Of a stretch of 64,000 nucleotides of DNA, positions 59,301 through 64,000 are shown piece after piece. The stretch covers positions 351,321,991-351,385,990 of the forward strand of contig NC_134455.1 in NCBI RefSeq assembly GCF_047948215.1. Direction: 5' to 3'. A program made the position numbers and the translations under genes. The first letter of the stretch is position 1. Every line of letters begins with the position of its first letter. This stretch comes from Lycorma delicatula (taxonomy: Eukaryota > Arthropoda > Insecta > Hemiptera > Fulgoridae). Below the pieces are notes generated by a model, which saw only the letters and a program-made list of their open reading frames with translations, was not told the DNA's origin and searched no databases.

Positions 59301-59949
59301 TGATCAATCGGTTTTGTATTTCAAAAGATAAATAATTAATTGTTTCTGATTTGGAGTTCCTGTTTAAGAAAACTAGTTATGGTTTAATTACAAGAAAATT
59401 ATATACATAAAAGGTTACACTACGTTGAAATTATAAGTTTTTTCTCTTCCTTTGACGCTTTTATGTATCATTACACCAATTCTAGGGAGGCTTAAAATTC
59501 ATGTATTTTGTAAAACCAATTGCTCTTAAGAAGTGTCACTGCATTCAATCATTATTTGGAGTTGTTTATTATATTGTTTTATATTTGAATGAGTGTTTTT
59601 ACATTTAGTTAAGAAATTAAGCATCATAGTAAAAGGTATGTATTCTGTGCATGCTTCATTTTAGTTTTTTGTGTTTAAATGTAACAGCTGTTTAATGTTT
59701 TTGTATTTCACACTTACTTATTGTATTTTCTAATAGTGATAGATTTCACTAGATTAATTATTTTCCTAATGTATAATTTTACCTGGAAGAGATTGTTTTC
59801 ATATCATTTACCCGTGGACCATGGATAAATGATATTCATGGCTGATATTGTTTATCAGACGAGGGGTCAAAAAGACTGTATCTCTTCAAGGTTAGGTAAA
59901 TTTTTTCTGATACTTTAATATCTTCTTAGATAGCCAAAATACTTTCTTA
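59301..59949. other. Intron, nothing recognised
   Basis: AT-rich; no feature. More of the reverse transcriptase could be hidden here on the minus strand, but it is not readable. Confidence 0.4.
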
Positions 59950-60320
59950 TGATTTTTGCTTCCCCCTAACCGAGAAAAAAATGTATTTTTTCGTAGGGCA
60001 AGAAAAACTTCTTTCTTTGTCATTTCTGGATTCAAAAATTACACTTTGTACCGATTAGATAATAACATTAGTCACATATCAGTAATTTCATTCAGAGTGG
60101 TGGATAATAAGCTTAATTGTTTCAACCTTTTTTCATCAGTCATCATCATTTTGCTTGATATCTTGAGATGGATTAATGGATTTTTATGAAATTTTGTACA
60201 ATGACTTGTAAAAACAGGTAATTGATTCAATTTAATTTTGGTTACAATCTGTCAAGCAGATGGGAAGGTACAATGGTTGGCTCTATAACTCATATTCAAA
60301 GAATAGAATAATTATTTTTT
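59950..60320 (+). repeat. Family H copy
   Basis: Blocks shared with 54545-54860: CTTTCTTTGTCATTTCTGGA, GGATTAATGGATTTTTATGA, AAATTTTGTACAATGACTTG, TCAATTTAATTTTGGTTACA, GATGGGAAGGTACAATGG and AAAGAATAGAATAATTATTT. No protein encoded. Confidence 0.65.
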
Positions 60321-62435
60321 ATGCAGTTTTGTGCTTGCATTCTTACATACTTTATCATTCCACCAAATTTCTCTCTTAAGTAGTAGGATTCTCTTAAGAG
60401 TCGTATAACTTTCTTAGCAATGCCTGGAAAGTTACACATCTACACTGACTTATTTAATGTTGTATCTTGATTCAGTCTAAATTTAATTATGCCGTAATTT
60501 TGATCTTGTACAGTCTATTTATATATGCACATTCTACCTAAGTCATGTAATTTTTTTGTTATTAAAAATTGTACGATAACGTTTTCAGTTATTTAATGGC
60601 TGTTACATTTTTATAACCGCTTTTCTGTCATCAGTTATAAAAGCATTATAAAGCATCATTATTGCATACTTGCAATTTTTTCCTTTTTTAACAATTCTTT
60701 AAACTCACATGTTTAATTTTATTGTATCAAGTATATAATTAAGAAACTTAAATTGTGCATTATCAAATTACATCCTTTTTTCTTCTTTTTTTTAAGACTA
60801 CTTTCTAAGTATTATTTTTGTTTTAAATTAACCAGTATTAATGCTGTTCTTAAATGATAACTAAGTTACGTATTATTTATTAACATTGTTAGCTTTATAA
60901 TAACATATTAACTTTTTCAACCATTAACTATCAATATATTACGCATTTAAAAACAAGCATAAAATTGTAATTTGTGTCTTATTTTATGAAGTATGATCTC
61001 ATTTGCCATGTTGTATGTGCTGTCTAGAACAGGAATTTATTAACTTTTTTTTAATGTTAAATGAATATTTTTCTTCATATTTTAGCCGCTTATCTGAGAA
61101 ATAAATTAATTTATCTATTTTAAATGTCGTAGAGCTATCTATCAGTATACAATACATCATCTAGGCTTACTGCCTTAACCTAGAATTTTATTTTATTCAT
61201 TGAGATTCTAATCATTTCTTATGCATACAATTTTAACTTAATTTATTTGACATTGAATTTGTTAATAGTCAAAATTGAGGTTAAGATATTTATCGATTTT
61301 TAATACTACATATGCTTTTAATTCCTTATAGGAATAGAAATGCCATATAAATAAACTGATGATTATTTTAGTTTATTATATCCACCAAAGTTATTGTAAA
61401 ATAGACACAGACCTTGTCAAAAAAATGAAGCCAGTTTATGTTTATAAGTGGCTTTTATATGTGTCATAAATGTTCCTTATTATCTAATCAGCTTTTATAG
61501 GTCTTTATTACTGTTATGCCTTAAGTAGTGGATAATAAGCTTATCTTAAAGAACTAAATAAATCATATTTTTTAATGTATAATTTTTATTGAAAAATTAA
61601 GCATACTTTGTGTTGTATTTCCCCCCCGATAGGGCTTTATGGTACTGTATAGCAGGCAATATTCTTAAAACATTAGAAAGACATCTTTGCAATAAATAGA
61701 TTTTATTTTGGTAAAAAGTTGGAACGTGTACGTAAGCACATGTGTGTATACATATAAATAACAAATCTCAATAGTGTACATAGTATGCGATAGGCCATCT
61801 ATAAAGATATCTGGTTTCAGTTAATTTGATACGAGTGTGTATCAGCGTAACAACTGCATAAGACAACAAGAGTGAAATGTGTTAGATAACTGATAAGGGC
61901 TGGTGGTCGGTCAGCTTACATGGAGTTTGTTGATACCCAGTTGTAGCAACTGGGGAGGGGATCCCTACTATACAATTAGAGTGGCTGCTTCCAACTCGGC
62001 TGCATTTTGGAGTAAACTCCGTTTAAAGATTTTCAAGTGGTTTGAGTAGTTTATTGGTATATTACAAATGTAACAGCCAAAGGTTGAGCGTTCTAGTCTC
62101 ATAACAAGAGGTGTCTGATTTGAGTCTTTGAGCCATCCTTTTTTTTTAATTTTTACTTTTTTCTTACAAATATTCACAGATGATCTTATATATAATTTAT
62201 AAGAATCTTGGAAAAATACTATAAATTTCACGTTAGCTGATAATTATTTGAATGTAATGATTATTAACTAAAAATGTTTATGAACATCTGGGAAATGAAG
62301 GATTAGAAAATAGATAACAAGCAGATTTTGTTTTATAAACTTTAAAAAATTTAAGTGGTTAAATCCATTTTCATTTTCAGTGCCTTTTTGCAGGTTTTAG
62401 GTCAATAATTATAAAAAAAAAGCATATAAAACTGT
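60321..62435. other. Intron, nothing firmly recognised
   Basis: AT-rich and CpG-poor. The segment 61880-62120 is less AT-rich and may be a decayed repeat, but no second copy is present. The frame at 61968-62231 (minus) has no domain. Confidence 0.45.
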
Positions 62436-62575
62436 TGACCTCTGTGGCAGAGTGGCATCTCGGTGGCATCCAGAAGTCCCGGGTTTGAATTCTGGTCAGC
62501 CATGGAATTTTTCATATGCAACAAAATTTCATTTTCATTTCCCATGTACAAGCTTTAAGCTTATACGGCAGTAAA
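62436..62575 (+). repeat. SINE-A2 copy (A-type head, different tail)
   Basis: Head GACCTCTGTGGCAGAGTGGC, CATCCAGAAGTCCC and a decayed B box GGGTTTGAATTC. The body is CAGCCATGGAATTTTTCATA. It then ends with CCATGTACAAGCTTTAAGCT, a tail unlike that of the SINE-A copies at 25.6 and 49.1 kb. Many CpGs of the head have become TG or CA. Confidence 0.8.
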
Positions 62576-62627
62576 AAATAAATAAATTTATTTAAGTTTA
62601 CAGATTTTATAAAAATTTGTTCATTAA

Positions 62628-62765
62628 ATCCTCGGTCCTGGGTTCAAATCCTGGTCAGGTATGGCATTTTTCATATGCTACATTTCCATATTCCATGCAC
62701 AAGCTTCAAGCTTATGTGTTGATATCGTCAAGCAAAAAGAAAAAAAGAAACGAAATAAAAATAAA
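62628..62765 (+). repeat. SINE-A2 copy, 5'-truncated
   Basis: Begins in the middle of the head at CCTCGGTCCTGGGTTCAAAT, then GGTCAGGTATGGCATTTTTC and the A2 tail CCATGCACAAGCTTCAAGCT followed by TATGTGTTGATATCGTCAAG and an A-rich end. The short frame over it is not a gene. Confidence 0.8.
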
Positions 62766-64000
62766 AGTTAAAAAAACATGCAGACTAGAGCCCAATAGTT
62801 TTTAGATTATGAGATTGGACCACTTGCTGATGTTTGGCTGTTATGATTGTAATTTTACAAATAAGCTATTTGAATTGATCGAAAATCTTTAAATGGAGCT
62901 AAATTGGAAGCTGCCATTTTGAATTTAAAATAGGGACCTCCTTTTTACCACCCTGCAAAAGGGCAACAATAAATTCTGTTGTAAACTGAATGCCTGCCTA
63001 CCTTTGTGAAAATGTAAATTGTATAGAAATAAAAATATTTACATAGGTCATATCACATACCAGAGAAAAGCATTAAATCAGTCAAATGATCCCCTCCCCC
63101 CCCAAAAAAAAGAGTTGTCTGGTAAATGGTATGTATCCATGAAGTTGTACATCAGATTTATCTTGCTGTTGTTGGTTTCTTTAAATAACAAGTCCAGCTT
63201 GAATTCTGTTGATTTTAATTCCATTATAGTTTACTTTACAGAATGTATCAAATACAGTATATGTATTGAAATACATGATACAGAATGTATCAAATATATC
63301 AATGTATCAGCATAATTGAGAAATAATTAGCATTTAAATTGATTATCTGTTATAATCTGTGGAAGTTACAGCTTAATGTGATTATTCATCAGTTTAAAAA
63401 AAAAAAATCAAAAATAAGTAAATTGTATAAATTGGAATTTAGATTGTTTTTCAATTTTATTTAAATTTTTTTTATTGTCTAATCTTATTTTAAATTAAAA
63501 ATTGGCTATAAAATAATGTAATGATTTGCTTTAACTTAAGCACTTAACTACCTCCCAATATTGATATATATATTTATATAGGTGTTAATAAAGTATGGGA
63601 ACCTTTAACTTTTTAAAAGAAAGAAAAAAAATTAGTAAACGCTCATATTCGAAACAGATCTATTTTTTGGTATAATATCATCACAACCCTGAGAGGTATA
63701 ATACAATTTTATTAATTTTTTTAGTGTTTCACTGTTGAGAAGTTGCTTAAGAGGAACTCTTTTAAAAAATAATTGTTTGAAAATTTTGAAAAATATTAAC
63801 TGACCGCTGTTTAGGCTACAGTTGTCATAGACTACAATTTTTTTAACTCTTTAAAGTACGTATCACTTTCCATTTAAAATATTTGAATTGCTTCCAGGCG
63901 ATCAGGGTTTGATGGTCTTACACAAAAAATAGATCATTTCAAGCTAGGAGTGTTGGCTAAATTTCATTTTTGTATATTTTTCATGTTTAAAAAGGTTATT
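62766..64000. other. Intron to window end, nothing recognised
   Basis: AT-rich. A small local repetition of GATACAGAATGTATCAAATA-like text occurs at about 63238-63310 (ACAGAATGTATCAAATA twice). No tropomyosin exon found. Confidence 0.5.

Noticed and set aside
61920..62120. tRNA-derived SINE head
   Set aside because: Some tRNA-like wording, but no acceptable A/B box pair and no shared tail; left as unassigned.
1..64000. CRISPR array, bacterial operon or integrated phage
   Set aside because: No regularly spaced repeats, no ribosome-binding-site-led gene strings, and clear spliced eukaryotic exons.

Overview
The window is AT-rich animal DNA, almost certainly from an insect. It carries the 5' part of one recognisable host gene, a tropomyosin (Tm1/Tm2-type) gene on the + strand. 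Two coding exons are clear. The first is a 48-codon exon (19473-19616) with the N-terminus of the short non-muscle isoform, beginning [18 protein letters not shown]. The second is the conserved 134-nt exon (55150-55283) containing [20 protein letters not shown]. They are joined across a 35.5-kb intron in matching phase 0. The muscle N-terminal exons (the MDAIKKKM type) and the later exons were not found. The former are inferred to lie upstream of the window and the latter beyond its end. No bacterial-type genes, operons, CRISPR arrays or stand-alone tRNA/rRNA genes are present.

Everything else is non-coding DNA filled with decayed transposons. Three groups of SINEs with tRNA-like heads (called A, A2 and B here) occur in at least nine copies and share heads and tails in different combinations. 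DNA transposon fossils include two members of the Tc1/mariner superfamily of the SPDLTP type (3262-4415 and 8029-8432), two mariners (15243-15625, and 38780-39636 with a SINE inserted in it), a Tigger/pogo-like element (33618-34638), and a 1.06-kb element with long inverted repeats (5363-6424). Non-LTR retrotransposon fossils include an ORF1 zinc-knuckle piece (29060-29456), a reverse transcriptase piece (58425-59300), a C-terminal finger piece (38192-38500) and an endonuclease/RT-type C-terminal piece (17700-18060). Three further dispersed families (C, G and H) have several copies each inside the window.

Layout: 1-19 kb is CpG-poor, repeat-bearing DNA upstream of the short-isoform promoter. 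About 19.05-19.62 kb is the promoter and first exon. From 19.6 to 24 kb the intron is CpG-poor. From about 24.05 to 51.73 kb the same intron is strikingly CpG-rich. From 51.73 to 64 kb it is CpG-poor again and contains the second exon. This three-part CpG pattern is the most unusual signal here. It looks like a long unmethylated block inside an otherwise germline-methylated gene body, and copies of the same repeat family keep their CpGs inside the block and lose them outside. That implies a species with working DNA methylation (so probably not a fly). A hemipteran or other large-genome insect is plausible, but the order cannot be fixed from this sequence alone.
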